Assembly (NCBI RefSeq): GCF_034377285.1
Contig: NZ_CP139715.1
Span: forward strand, 2,030,001 to 2,094,000
Direction of reading: 5' to 3'
Origin: Thalassobaculum sp. OXR-137
GTDB lineage: Bacteria > Pseudomonadota > Alphaproteobacteria > Thalassobaculales > Thalassobaculaceae
Length of the DNA stretch: 64,000 nucleotides
Shown: one piece after another, positions 42,888-50,785 of the stretch
How positions within the stretch are numbered: position 1 is the stretch's first letter
Layout: each line of letters starts with the position of its first letter
Notes under the pieces: model-generated
What the model was told of the DNA's origin: nothing
Databases searched by the model: none
The model's input: only the letters and a program-made list of their open reading frames with translations
Made by a program: the position numbers and the translations under genes

Positions 42888-44282
42888 TCAGTCGAGGGAC
42901 TGGACGATCTCCTCGCACATCTTCTTGGCGTCGCCGAACAGCATCATGGTGTTGTCGCGGAAGAACACCTCGTTCTCCACGCCGGCATAGCCGGACGCCA
43001 TGGAGCGCTTCACGAACAGCACCGTCTTTGCGTTCTCCACGTCCAGGATCGGCATGCCGTAGATCGGGCTCGCCGGGTCGGTCTTGGCCGCCGGGTTGGT
43101 CACGTCGTTGGCGCCGATCACGAAGGCCACGTCGGTCTGGGAGAAGTCGCGGTTGATCTCCTCCAGCTCCAGCACCTCGTCATAGGGCACATTGGCCTCG
43201 GCCAGCAGCACGTTCATGTGGCCCGGCATGCGGCCCGCCACCGGGTGGATGGCGTAGCGCACCTTCACACCCTTGGCCTTCAGCGTGTCGGCCATCTCGC
43301 GCAGGGCGTGCTGGGCCTGGGCCACCGCCATGCCGTAGCCCGGCACGATGATCACCGAGGAGGCGCTCTCCATGATGAAGGCCGCATCCTCGGCGCTGCC
43401 GGACTTGACCGACCGGTCGCCGCCCGGCCCGCCGGCCGCCGCCGCCTCGCTCTCGCCGCCGAAGCCGCCGAGAATGACGCTGATGAACGAGCGGTTCATG
43501 CCCTTGCACATGATGTAGGACAGGATCGCGCCCGAGGAGCCCACCAGCGCGCCGGTGATGATCAGCAGGTGGTTGCCGAGCGTGAAGCCGATACCGGCCG
43601 CCGCCCAACCCGAATACGAGTTCAGCATCGACACCACGACCGGCATGTCGGCGCCGCCGATCGGCAGGATCAGCAGGAAGCCCAGCGCGAGGGCGACGAT
43701 GAAGATCAGCCAGAAGGCGGTCGGGTCCTGGCTGGCGCAGAGCCAGACGATCAGGGCCACCAGGGCGATGCCGAGGACGGCGTTCAGCGGATGCTGGCCC
43801 TTGAACACCAGCGGCCTGCCGGTGACCAGGCCCTGGAGCTTGCCGAAGGCGATGATCGAGCCGGTGAAGGTGATCGCGCCGATGGCCAGGCCCAGCGCCA
43901 TTTCGATCAGCGAGCCGACCTTGATCGCGCCGATCTCGCCGATACCGTAGGCGTCCGGCCGGTAGAAGGCGGCCGCCGCCACGAAACAGGCGGCGAGACC
44001 GACCAGGCTGTGGAACGCCGCCACGAGCTGGGGCAGGGCGGTCATCTGGATCTTGCGGGCGATCACCGCGCCGATGGCGCCGCCGATCAGCAGGCCGACG
44101 ATGATGATCTCGTAGGACTGCACCACCGGCAGGGTCAGGGTGGTGCCGATGGCGAGCGCCATGCCGGCCATGCCGTAGTAGTTGCCCGCCCGCGAGGTCG
44201 ACGGGTGCGACAGGCCGCGCAGCGCCATGATGAAGCAGACGCCGGAGACCAGATACAGAAGCGAAGAGATGGTGCCACTCAT
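42888..44282 (-). CDS. pntB: NAD(P) transhydrogenase subunit beta
   Basis: A 464-residue protein: nine or so membrane helices (domain II part) followed by the soluble NADP(H)-binding domain III. Domain III shows G-Y-G-M-A-V-A-Q-A-Q near the start of its Rossmann fold, G-R-M-P-G-H-M-N-V-L-L-A-E-A, and G-A-N-D-V-T-N-P-A. The enzyme uses the proton gradient to make NADPH from NADH. It is last in the A1-A2-B operon, with a strong terminator downstream. Confidence 0.96.
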   Translation of the reverse strand: MSGTISSLLYLVSGVCFIMALRGLSHPSTSRAGNYYGMAGMALAIGTTLTLPVVQSYEIIIVGLLIGGAIGAVIARKIQMTALPQLVAAFHSLVGLAACFVAAAAFYRPDAYGIGEIGAIKVGSLIEMALGLAIGAITFTGSIIAFGKLQGLVTGRPLVFKGQHPLNAVLGIALVALIVWLCASQDPTAFWLIFIVALALGFLLILPIGGADMPVVVSMLNSYSGWAAAGIGFTLGNHLLIITGALVGSSGAILSYIMCKGMNRSFISVILGGFGGESEAAAAGGPGGDRSVKSGSAEDAAFIMESASSVIIVPGYGMAVAQAQHALREMADTLKAKGVKVRYAIHPVAGRMPGHMNVLLAEANVPYDEVLELEEINRDFSQTDVAFVIGANDVTNPAAKTDPASPIYGMPILDVENAKTVLFVKRSMASGYAGVENEVFFRDNTMMLFGDAKKMCEEIVQSLD

Positions 44283-44298
44283 GATACGGGTCCTTCCC

Positions 44299-44748
44299 TC
44301 ACTTCTTCTTCTTGAACATGGCGAGCATGCGTTCCGTCACCAGGAAGCCACCGGCGATGTTCACGCTGGCCAGCACCACGGCGAAGAAGCCCATGATCGA
44401 TGAGAAGTTCATGCTGTCCGGCCCGGCGGCGATCAGGGCACCGACGATGATCACCGAGGAGATCGCGTTGGTGACCGCCATCAGCGGCGAGTGCAGCGCG
44501 GGGGTGACCCGCCACACCACGTAATAGCCGACGAAGCAGGCGAGCACGAAGACGGTCAGGCCGACCACGGTCGGGTCGAGCCCGCCATGGACGACGGCAG
44601 CCGCCGGCGCGCCCGGCGCGGTGATCGCGACCGTGCTGTCCAGGGCCGAGGTGCCGGCCTGCGAGGCGAGGTCCGCGGCCTGGGAAGCCAGCTCCCGGGC
44701 TTCCTCGGCGAGGTCCTTGAGCTTGTCTGCGATGGAATTGTCCGACAT
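44299..44748 (-). CDS. pntA2: NAD(P) transhydrogenase subunit alpha, membrane part
   Basis: A 149-residue protein with three to four membrane helices in residues about 60-142. This is the separate PntAB (alpha-2) chain found in alphaproteobacteria such as Rhodospirillum. Family marks are [20 protein letters not shown] and [13 protein letters not shown]-x-M-F. The N-terminal 55 residues form a hydrophilic Ala/Glu/Ser-rich extension not present in all homologues. It lies between pntA1 and pntB. Confidence 0.94.
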   Translation of the reverse strand: MSDNSIADKLKDLAEEARELASQAADLASQAGTSALDSTVAITAPGAPAAAVVHGGLDPTVVGLTVFVLACFVGYYVVWRVTPALHSPLMAVTNAISSVIIVGALIAAGPDSMNFSSIMGFFAVVLASVNIAGGFLVTERMLAMFKKKK

Positions 44749-44760
44749 CGGGGTCCCTCC

Positions 44761-46056
44761 TTACGCCTTCGCGTCGCCGCTGGAGCCGTCAGACTCCGGC
44801 GCCGCGTCCGGCTTGGTTTCCGTCTTGTCCGCTGACTTGGAGGCGGCCGGTTTCTTGGCCGGAGCCTTCTTGGCCGCCGGTTTGGCGGCCGGCTTCGCCG
44901 CGGGTGCTGCGGCCGGCTCGTCCTTCAGTTCCTTGATCCGCTCGTTCGTGATCTCGCCGTCCTTGGTGATGGTCGACGCCTTGATGATCTCATCTTCCTC
45001 GTCGACCTTGATCGATTTGCTCTCCTTGTCGACCAGCGGCGTGAGGAAGTTCAGCAGGTTCTTGGCGTAGAGCGCGCTGGCGTCGACCGCCACCCGGCTC
45101 GGCACGTTCATGTGGCCGACCAGGGTCACGCCATGGGCCTCGACGACCTCGCCCGGCTTGGACAGCGGACAGTTGCCGCCCTGCTCGACCGCCAGATCGA
45201 CGATTACCGAGCCCGGCTTCATGGTCTTCACCATCTCCTCGGTGACCAGCACCGGGGCCGGACGGCCGGGGATCAGGGCCGTGGTGATGACGATGTCCTG
45301 CTTGGCGATGGTCTCGGCGATCAGGGCCGCCTGCTTCTTCTTGTACTCGTCGCTCATTTCCTTGGCGTAGCCGCCGGCGGTCTCGGCCTGCTTGAACTCC
45401 TCGTCCTCGACGGCGACGAAGGTTCCGCCCAGGCTTTCGACCTGCTCTTTGGCGGCCGGCCGGACGTCGGTGGCGGACACGATGGCGCCGAGACGCCGCG
45501 CCGTGGCGATGGCCTGCAGACCGGCGACACCGGCGCCCATGACAAGGACGCGGGCCGGCGGAACGGTGCCGGCGGCGGTCATCATCATCGGGAAGGCCCG
45601 GCCGAAGACGGCGGCGGCATCCAGCACCGCCTTGTAGCCGGCCAGGTTCGACTGCGACGACAGCACGTCCATGGACTGGGCGCGGGTGATCCGCGGGACC
45701 AGTTCCAGGGCGAAGGTGCGCACGCCCTGCTTGGCGATGGCCTCGACGATCGCCTTATCCTTGTGCGGCTCCATCAGGGAGATCAGCAGCGCGCCCTTCT
45801 TGAGCAGCGGGATCTCGTCCTGGGTCGGTTTTCGCACTTTCAGGACGACATCGGCATCGCCGATCGCCTCCTTGGCGGTCTTCACGATCTTCGCGCCCGC
45901 GGCGGCATAGGCGTCGTCGGTCACGGCGGCGGACAGGCCCGCGCCGGACTCGATCGCGACTTCCGCGCCGAGCTGGATATACTTCTTAACCGTGTCCGCA
46001 GAGGCTGCGACGCGTTTCTCGCCCTCTCGGCGTTCCTTGACGATGCCGATTTTCAT
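44761..46056 (-). CDS. pntA1: NAD(P) transhydrogenase subunit alpha, NAD-binding part, with low-complexity tail
   Basis: A 431-residue soluble domain I chain that binds NAD(H). It opens K-I-G-I-V-K-E-R-R-E-G-E-K-R-V-A-A and has the nucleotide-binding M-G-A-G-V-A-G-L-Q-A-I-A-T-A-R-R-L-G, R-P-A-A-K-E-Q-V-E-S and D-L-A-V-E-Q-G-G-N-C-P-L-S. The conserved domain ends near residue 375. The last 50 or so residues are an Ala/Lys/Pro-rich tail with A-A-K-P repeats, then acidic, unlike the compact end of the Rhodospirillum protein. It is first in the operon; the promoter should lie in 46057-46255. Confidence 0.95.
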   Translation of the reverse strand: MKIGIVKERREGEKRVAASADTVKKYIQLGAEVAIESGAGLSAAVTDDAYAAAGAKIVKTAKEAIGDADVVLKVRKPTQDEIPLLKKGALLISLMEPHKDKAIVEAIAKQGVRTFALELVPRITRAQSMDVLSSQSNLAGYKAVLDAAAVFGRAFPMMMTAAGTVPPARVLVMGAGVAGLQAIATARRLGAIVSATDVRPAAKEQVESLGGTFVAVEDEEFKQAETAGGYAKEMSDEYKKKQAALIAETIAKQDIVITTALIPGRPAPVLVTEEMVKTMKPGSVIVDLAVEQGGNCPLSKPGEVVEAHGVTLVGHMNVPSRVAVDASALYAKNLLNFLTPLVDKESKSIKVDEEDEIIKASTITKDGEITNERIKELKDEPAAAPAAKPAAKPAAKKAPAKKPAASKSADKTETKPDAAPESDGSSGDAKA

Positions 46057-46255
46057 CTTGGGTCCCCGCTGGATTCCCTTTTTCGTAGATCAGTTATGCC
46101 GGGCCGGGCGCCGCATGCGCAAGGCGGTAGCGCACGCCGTGCCCGCACGTAGACAACTGTGGCGGACTGTACCAGCGACAAGCGCGTGATGGGCAATGGG
46201 ATAATTCTAAAAATCTTCCGATCCGTCGGAATCCGAAAGATATCCCCTCCTTCCG

Positions 46256-46909
46256 CTATCGGAAGGTCGCCCGCCGTCGGTCGATTTCCAGCTTGCGCAG
46301 ATCCACGTCCCTCAGTTCGCGCAGCCAGTTATAGGCCCGCCGACAGAGTTCCGGCGGCGACGTGGAACTGGAGCCCGCCCGCGACACGGCCGGGTTGGAG
46401 CACTCGGCCTCGGCCTGATGCTGAAGGGCCGTCCACCGGGCCAGACGGTCGCCGATCAGCGCGTCGTAGAAAGCCGTCCGGTCGGCGGCGGTCGCGAACA
46501 GCGCGCCGCGCAGCGGCACGATCAGCCGGTAGGGAACCTGGCTGGTGGCCGGGGCCCCGGCGGCCGGGGCGAGATCCGCCATGGGGGAAATGGGCAGACG
46601 ATCCTTCGCGGTGCTCAGAACATCCGGCAGCGGCCGGGGGTACAGGGTCTCCGTCGTCGTCAGATAGCCCGGCGCCTCGCAGGTCACCTCCACGGGAAAG
46701 CCGAGCTTGCGCGGTTCGATGCTCATCGGCGCGGCCTGCATGTCGCGGCGTCCGATCCGTCCCACCGCCCGGCAGCGGGCATCCGGCGGTACGGCTTCTA
46801 CGATGGTAAGCTGCGGCACGGGGATCGCGGGAGGCTTCGCCGTCGACTGCGGCAGAGCGCATCCGGCCAGGGCGGCGATCAGGGCGAGAGCGGGAAATGA
46901 GCGAATCAT
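46256..46909 (-). CDS. predicted lipoprotein, unknown function
   Basis: A 217-residue protein with a lipoprotein signal: a positively charged start, a hydrophobic stretch (residues 6-15) and the lipobox L-A-G-C with Cys17. The mature part has three or four more cysteines and a stretch P-V-E-V-T-C-E-A-P-G-Y resembling a PEGA-like or carboxypeptidase-regulatory fold. I do not recognise the family. It is downstream of the pntA1 promoter region on the same strand and divergent from the rRNA methyltransferase gene. Confidence 0.75.
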   Translation of the reverse strand: MIRSFPALALIAALAGCALPQSTAKPPAIPVPQLTIVEAVPPDARCRAVGRIGRRDMQAAPMSIEPRKLGFPVEVTCEAPGYLTTTETLYPRPLPDVLSTAKDRLPISPMADLAPAAGAPATSQVPYRLIVPLRGALFATAADRTAFYDALIGDRLARWTALQHQAEAECSNPAVSRAGSSSTSPPELCRRAYNWLRELRDVDLRKLEIDRRRATFR

Positions 46910-47002
46910 AGCTTATGGTACCGCGAGGCCGGCATGTCGTGCCATAACCCGCACCCCACAATCGGTGCCGCCCCCTGCGCGCCGTCCGTCGCGGAGACCC
47001 CC

Positions 47003-48193
47003 ATGTCCGACAAGACCCCCATCGTTCGACTCAACAAGGGCGGAGGCGCGCGCCTGTTGCGCGGCCATCCCTGGGGCTTTTCGAACGAGATCGCGATGAC
47101 GGCCGAGGCCAAGGCGCTGCCGCCGGGCACGGTGGTCATGGTGGAGACCCATGCCGGCGACGCGGTCGGTCCCGCCCATATGAACCCGCACAGCCTGATC
47201 GCCCTGCGGATGCTGGACCGCGACCCCGGCACGGCGATCGATGCCGCCTGGGTCGCCGGGCGCCTGGCATCGGCCTTGGCCTGGCGCGAGCGGCTGTTCG
47301 ACACCCCCTTCTACCGGGTCGTCCATGCCGAGGCCGACGGCCTGCCCGGCCTGGTCGTCGACCGCTACGGCGATGTCGTCGTCATCCAGGCGAACTCCGC
47401 CGGGATGGACCGGATGGTGCCGATGGTCGCCGAGGCCGTGCGGCAGGTCCTGTCGCCGGCGGCCATCGTGCTGCGCAACGACAGTCCGGTTCGCAAGCTA
47501 GAGGGGCTGGGCGAGGAGGTCCGGCTGGTCGACGGCGTGGTGCCGGACCCGGCCCTGGTCTCGGAGGGCGGCGCGCTCTTCCCGCTCGACCCGATGGGCG
47601 GCCAGAAGACCGGCTGGTTCTACGACCACCGCGACAACCGCGCCTTCGTCGCCCGGCTGGCCGGTGGGGCGCGGGTGCTCGACCTCTATGCCCATACCGG
47701 CGGGTTCGGTGTCCAGGCGGCGGTCGCCGGTGCGGCGTCCGTCGACCTGATCGACCGGGCCGGGCCGGCTCTGGCGCAGGCAGAGAAGGCGGCGGAACTG
47801 AGCGGGGTGGCCGACCGAGTCACCACCCGCAAGGCCGATGCCTTCGCCGCCCTGGAGCATCTGGTCAAGACCGGCGAACAGTATGACATCGTGGTCTGCG
47901 ATCCGCCGGCCTTCGCCCGCTCCAAGAAGGATGTGGGACCGGCCGCCAAGGCCTACCGCAAGCTCGCCCGCATGACCGCGCAGATCACCGCGCCGGGCGG
48001 CGTTCTCGTGCTGGCCTCGTGCTCGCACCACATGGATCCGGTCTCCTTTGCCCAGCAGAACGCGCGCGGCCTCGGCGATGCGGAGCGCCAGGGTCGGCTG
48101 CTGCGGTCGGCGGGTGCCGGACCGGATCACCCGGTCCATGCCCATCTGCCGGAGAGCGCCTATCTGAAGGCCATGGTCTTCGCCTTGGACTGA
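47003..48193 (+). CDS. class I SAM-dependent rRNA (cytosine-C5) methyltransferase, RlmI-like
   Basis: A 396-residue protein with an N-terminal PUA-type RNA-binding domain (about 1-80; R-L-L-R-G-H-P-W-G-F-S-N-E-I). A small middle domain (V-V-H-A-E-A-D-G-L-P-G-L-V-V-D-R-Y-G-D) and a Rossmann methyltransferase domain follow. The SAM site is L-D-L-Y-A-H-T-G-G-F-G-V and the catalytic motif is D-I-V-V-C-D-P-P-A-F, with S-C-S-H-H supplying the second conserved cysteine. RlmI methylates C1962 of 23S rRNA in E. coli; the same target is likely but not proven. ATG 47003 has CGGAGA upstream. Confidence 0.9.
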   Translation: MSDKTPIVRLNKGGGARLLRGHPWGFSNEIAMTAEAKALPPGTVVMVETHAGDAVGPAHMNPHSLIALRMLDRDPGTAIDAAWVAGRLASALAWRERLFDTPFYRVVHAEADGLPGLVVDRYGDVVVIQANSAGMDRMVPMVAEAVRQVLSPAAIVLRNDSPVRKLEGLGEEVRLVDGVVPDPALVSEGGALFPLDPMGGQKTGWFYDHRDNRAFVARLAGGARVLDLYAHTGGFGVQAAVAGAASVDLIDRAGPALAQAEKAAELSGVADRVTTRKADAFAALEHLVKTGEQYDIVVCDPPAFARSKKDVGPAAKAYRKLARMTAQITAPGGVLVLASCSHHMDPVSFAQQNARGLGDAERQGRLLRSAGAGPDHPVHAHLPESAYLKAMVFALD

Positions 48194-48229
48194 GCGGTTT
48201 GCGGGAGGCGGCGGGGCGGTCTTCCCGCC

Positions 48230-48862
48230 CTAGCGTGTCCTGTGTCCGCCGTCGGCCGGCGGCCAATTCACCCAGTGGCCGTCCTCGTAGGTGCTGCAGT
48301 GGAACAGGCTGCCGGCATCGAGTTCGACCAGACGCTGTTCGCGGTCGGTCAGCGCCGCCCGTTCATAGAACCGCAGGACGCCGAACAGCATGCTGATGGA
48401 TCCGTCCTCGGTCGGCCGCAGCGGCAGCAGCAGCCGTTGGAAAGCCACGTAGCGGTCGGCCGGCTTTGACAGGCTGCCGCGGTAATAGAACGGCAGGCCG
48501 AGTTCCAGGCAGGTGTCGAACATCCGTCGCCGCGCGTGATAGACGGCGTTGGACAGCAGCTCGTCCATGAAGCGGCCCTTGGGCTCGAAGCCGAACTCGT
48601 CGGTGAGCCGGGTTCCGGCGATCACGCTCCTGTAGCGGCCGTCGCGCCATTCCTGCAGGAAGAACCAAGGCAGGACCTGCGTCGGCAGGGTGAGCATGTC
48701 GATCTGCGCGCGCACCGGGATGCGGTCGGCGGCCGAGGAACTGGCGCAAAGTTCGAGCCAATGGTCGAACAGATCGGCGCAAAGCCCATCCGGTGCGATC
48801 CCGGCGCTCTTTAGTTCACCGGGGAAGCCGGTTTCTGACAACGACCCGCTCCATGAAATCAC
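48230..48862 (-). CDS. PAS domain protein (PAS_5 family), copy 1
   Basis: A 210-residue soluble protein of the alphaproteobacterial PAS_5 group: L-F-D-H-W-L-E-L near residue 30, then R-x-Q-I-D-M-L-T-L-P, F-F-L-Q-E-W-R-D-G-R-Y-R and the C-terminal L-L-P-L-R-P-T-E-D. No output domain is attached, so it may be a stand-alone sensor or adaptor. The start is GTG at 48862 without a clear ribosome-binding site and is uncertain. A paralogue lies next to it on the same strand. Confidence 0.82.
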   Translation of the reverse strand: MISWSGSLSETGFPGELKSAGIAPDGLCADLFDHWLELCASSSAADRIPVRAQIDMLTLPTQVLPWFFLQEWRDGRYRSVIAGTRLTDEFGFEPKGRFMDELLSNAVYHARRRMFDTCLELGLPFYYRGSLSKPADRYVAFQRLLLPLRPTEDGSISMLFGVLRFYERAALTDREQRLVELDAGSLFHCSTYEDGHWVNWPPADGGHRTR

Positions 48863-48960
48863 AACTGATGGGAGAGACTGCGTCTCGGTCTACTGGAAGG
48901 TGTTGGAGCAGGGTGTCCCCAGCTCCGTCGGTATCCTTCGCTAGAAAAGTTAACGACTCC

Positions 48961-49641
48961 TTAACGCGATTGTGGAGGGGCGGCGACGGCCAGCGGCTGC
49001 CCGGTCCAGTCGTCCCAGTGGCCGGAGACGAAAATGCGCTGGAACACCAATCCGTTGCCGGTATCGGGGGGCTGCATGCCGGATGAAGGGGCAGGGAGCG
49101 ATCCATCGCTTAATTCCTGGGAGGTAATAAATTCCATTGCGCCACAGACGAGGTCGATTTCGCCACGGGGCGCGCTGCGCAGGGGAAGTAGGATCCTTCG
49201 AAAGGCGATGTGGTCCCGCCGCTCGGCGGCGAGAGTCGCGCCATAGTAGACTGGACATCCTCGGTCTGTACACAATTCAAACAGTTTTTTGCGGGCGGGA
49301 TATTTCTCCGGACGCATAAGTTGGTCGAGATACTTACCGGTGGTTTCAGTGCCCATGTTGTCGACCAGGGCGGTGGCGGCCAGCCGGACGAAGTAGCGGT
49401 TGCCGCGGCGCTCGATCAGGAAAAAGTTTCCGGCGACGGACTTGGGCAGGGTGAGCAGGTCGATCTGGTCGCGGACCGGAATTCCGAGGGAGGCCTCGCC
49501 GGCGCGTGCGAGGGACTGCCAGTGCTCGAAGATCTGGCCGCAAAGGCCCTCCGGCCCGGCCGTGTCGGGACCGTCAGGGGCGCCCATGCCGGCCCCCGAA
49601 GCATGCCTGCCGGCGATGGGCGGCCTGATGGTCCCGGCCAT
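48961..49641 (-). CDS. PAS domain protein (PAS_5 family), copy 2
   Basis: A protein of about 226 residues, paralogous to its neighbour. Shared marks are G-L-C-G-Q-I-F-E-H-W-Q-S-L, R-D-Q-I-D-L-L-T-L-P-K-S-V, F-F-L-I-E-R-R-G-N-R-Y and I-L-L-P-L-R-S-A. It has an extra Pro/Ser-rich insertion near the C-terminus and both copies end in a G-H-W-(D/V)-x-W motif. ATG 49641 is used; ATG 49587, closer to the conserved part, is an alternative. It precedes copy 1 by about 100 bp, probably in one transcription unit. Confidence 0.82.
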   Translation of the reverse strand: MAGTIRPPIAGRHASGAGMGAPDGPDTAGPEGLCGQIFEHWQSLARAGEASLGIPVRDQIDLLTLPKSVAGNFFLIERRGNRYFVRLAATALVDNMGTETTGKYLDQLMRPEKYPARKKLFELCTDRGCPVYYGATLAAERRDHIAFRRILLPLRSAPRGEIDLVCGAMEFITSQELSDGSLPAPSSGMQPPDTGNGLVFQRIFVSGHWDDWTGQPLAVAAPPQSR

Positions 49642-49925
49642 CGGCGCCGAGTGTCGGCCGAGAGGATGGCCGGGCGGAAAGTAAGTCTTCCCGAGCCTTA
49701 CCGTTTGAGGGCGAGAACGCGTCCATGGGGCAGACCGGCAGGTTACCGCTGATGCTGTCAACCTGAAGGTGTCAGGGTAAACATATCCTTAACATGCCGG
49801 TAACGGGGCCTGCGCCGCCGCCCGCGGGGCAGGCCGCTTCGCCGGCCGGACGAAATGGCATGGGAGCGGCAACCGTGACGGCCGCTCATGCGTTCTCCTT
49901 GCTGAACCATGGCATGGAGAACCCT

Positions 49926-50744
49926 ATGGACCGGGTCTACCGATTGGAGACTTTCGGGCGCATAGGATTTGCCGCCCACGGAATCGTGTACCTGCTGGTC
50001 GGCTGGTTTGCAGTCCGATCCGCGATGGGGCTCGGTAGTCCCACGGACACCAAGGGGGCGCTGCACAGCCTTGTCGGCGGTCCTTTCGGCTGGGCGATGC
50101 TCGGCGCCATGGCGCTCGGTCTGTTGAGCTATGCGCTCTTCCGTCTGGTGGAGGCCCTGCTCGACCTGAACGACCATGGCCGCGATGCCCGGGGCATGCT
50201 GGCCCGCCTGGGCCGGATCGTCAGCGCGCTGATCCATATCGGTCTCGCCGGGTATGCCGCCGCGCTGGCGATCGGCATGACCATGTCGGGCGGTGGCATG
50301 AAGGGCTGGACGGCGTGGCTGATGCAGCAACCCTACGGTCCCTGGATGGTGATGGCCGCCGGCGCGATCGTATTCGGGGTCGCGGTGTTTCAGGCCAAAT
50401 CCGCGTGGTCTGCGGATTTCATGGACGATCTCTCGATCTCCGGCGATAAGCGAAAGACGGCGAAGGTCGTCGGTTGCGCCGGGCGGGCGGCCCGGGCTTT
50501 CGCTTTCGCCCTGGTCGCGGTCTTCCTGGTGAGCGCCGGCTGGAACGTCGACGCGAGCAAGGCCGGCGGGCTGGCCGACGCGCTGCGGGAGCTCCAGCAG
50601 CAGCCCTACGGGCCCTGGCTGCTCGGCGTCGTGGCGGTCGGCTTCGTCCTGTTCGGTCTGTCGAGCTTCGTTGAAGCGGCCTATCGGCGGATCGCCGACG
50701 AGAACGTCATCAACCGTCTCCGCGATCAGGCCACCGGCCACTGA
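49926..50744 (+). CDS. DUF1206 membrane protein
   Basis: A 272-residue protein with six predicted membrane helices arranged as three repeated pairs, each opening with an aromatic-Gly pattern: R-I-G-F-A-A-H-G-I-V-Y-L-L-V-G-W, R-I-V-S-A-L-I-H-I-G-L-A-G-Y, and R-A-A-R-A-F-A-F-A-L-V. The motif Q-Q-P-Y-G-P-W occurs twice. This is the DUF1206 pattern; the function is unknown. ATG 49926 has GGAGA six bases upstream; a longer in-frame start at 49794 has none. Confidence 0.85.
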   Translation: MDRVYRLETFGRIGFAAHGIVYLLVGWFAVRSAMGLGSPTDTKGALHSLVGGPFGWAMLGAMALGLLSYALFRLVEALLDLNDHGRDARGMLARLGRIVSALIHIGLAGYAAALAIGMTMSGGGMKGWTAWLMQQPYGPWMVMAAGAIVFGVAVFQAKSAWSADFMDDLSISGDKRKTAKVVGCAGRAARAFAFALVAVFLVSAGWNVDASKAGGLADALRELQQQPYGPWLLGVVAVGFVLFGLSSFVEAAYRRIADENVINRLRDQATGH

Positions 50745-50785
50745 GACAGCCGCCTGGCGCGCCTGCCGCCGACCGCGGTCGGAGT

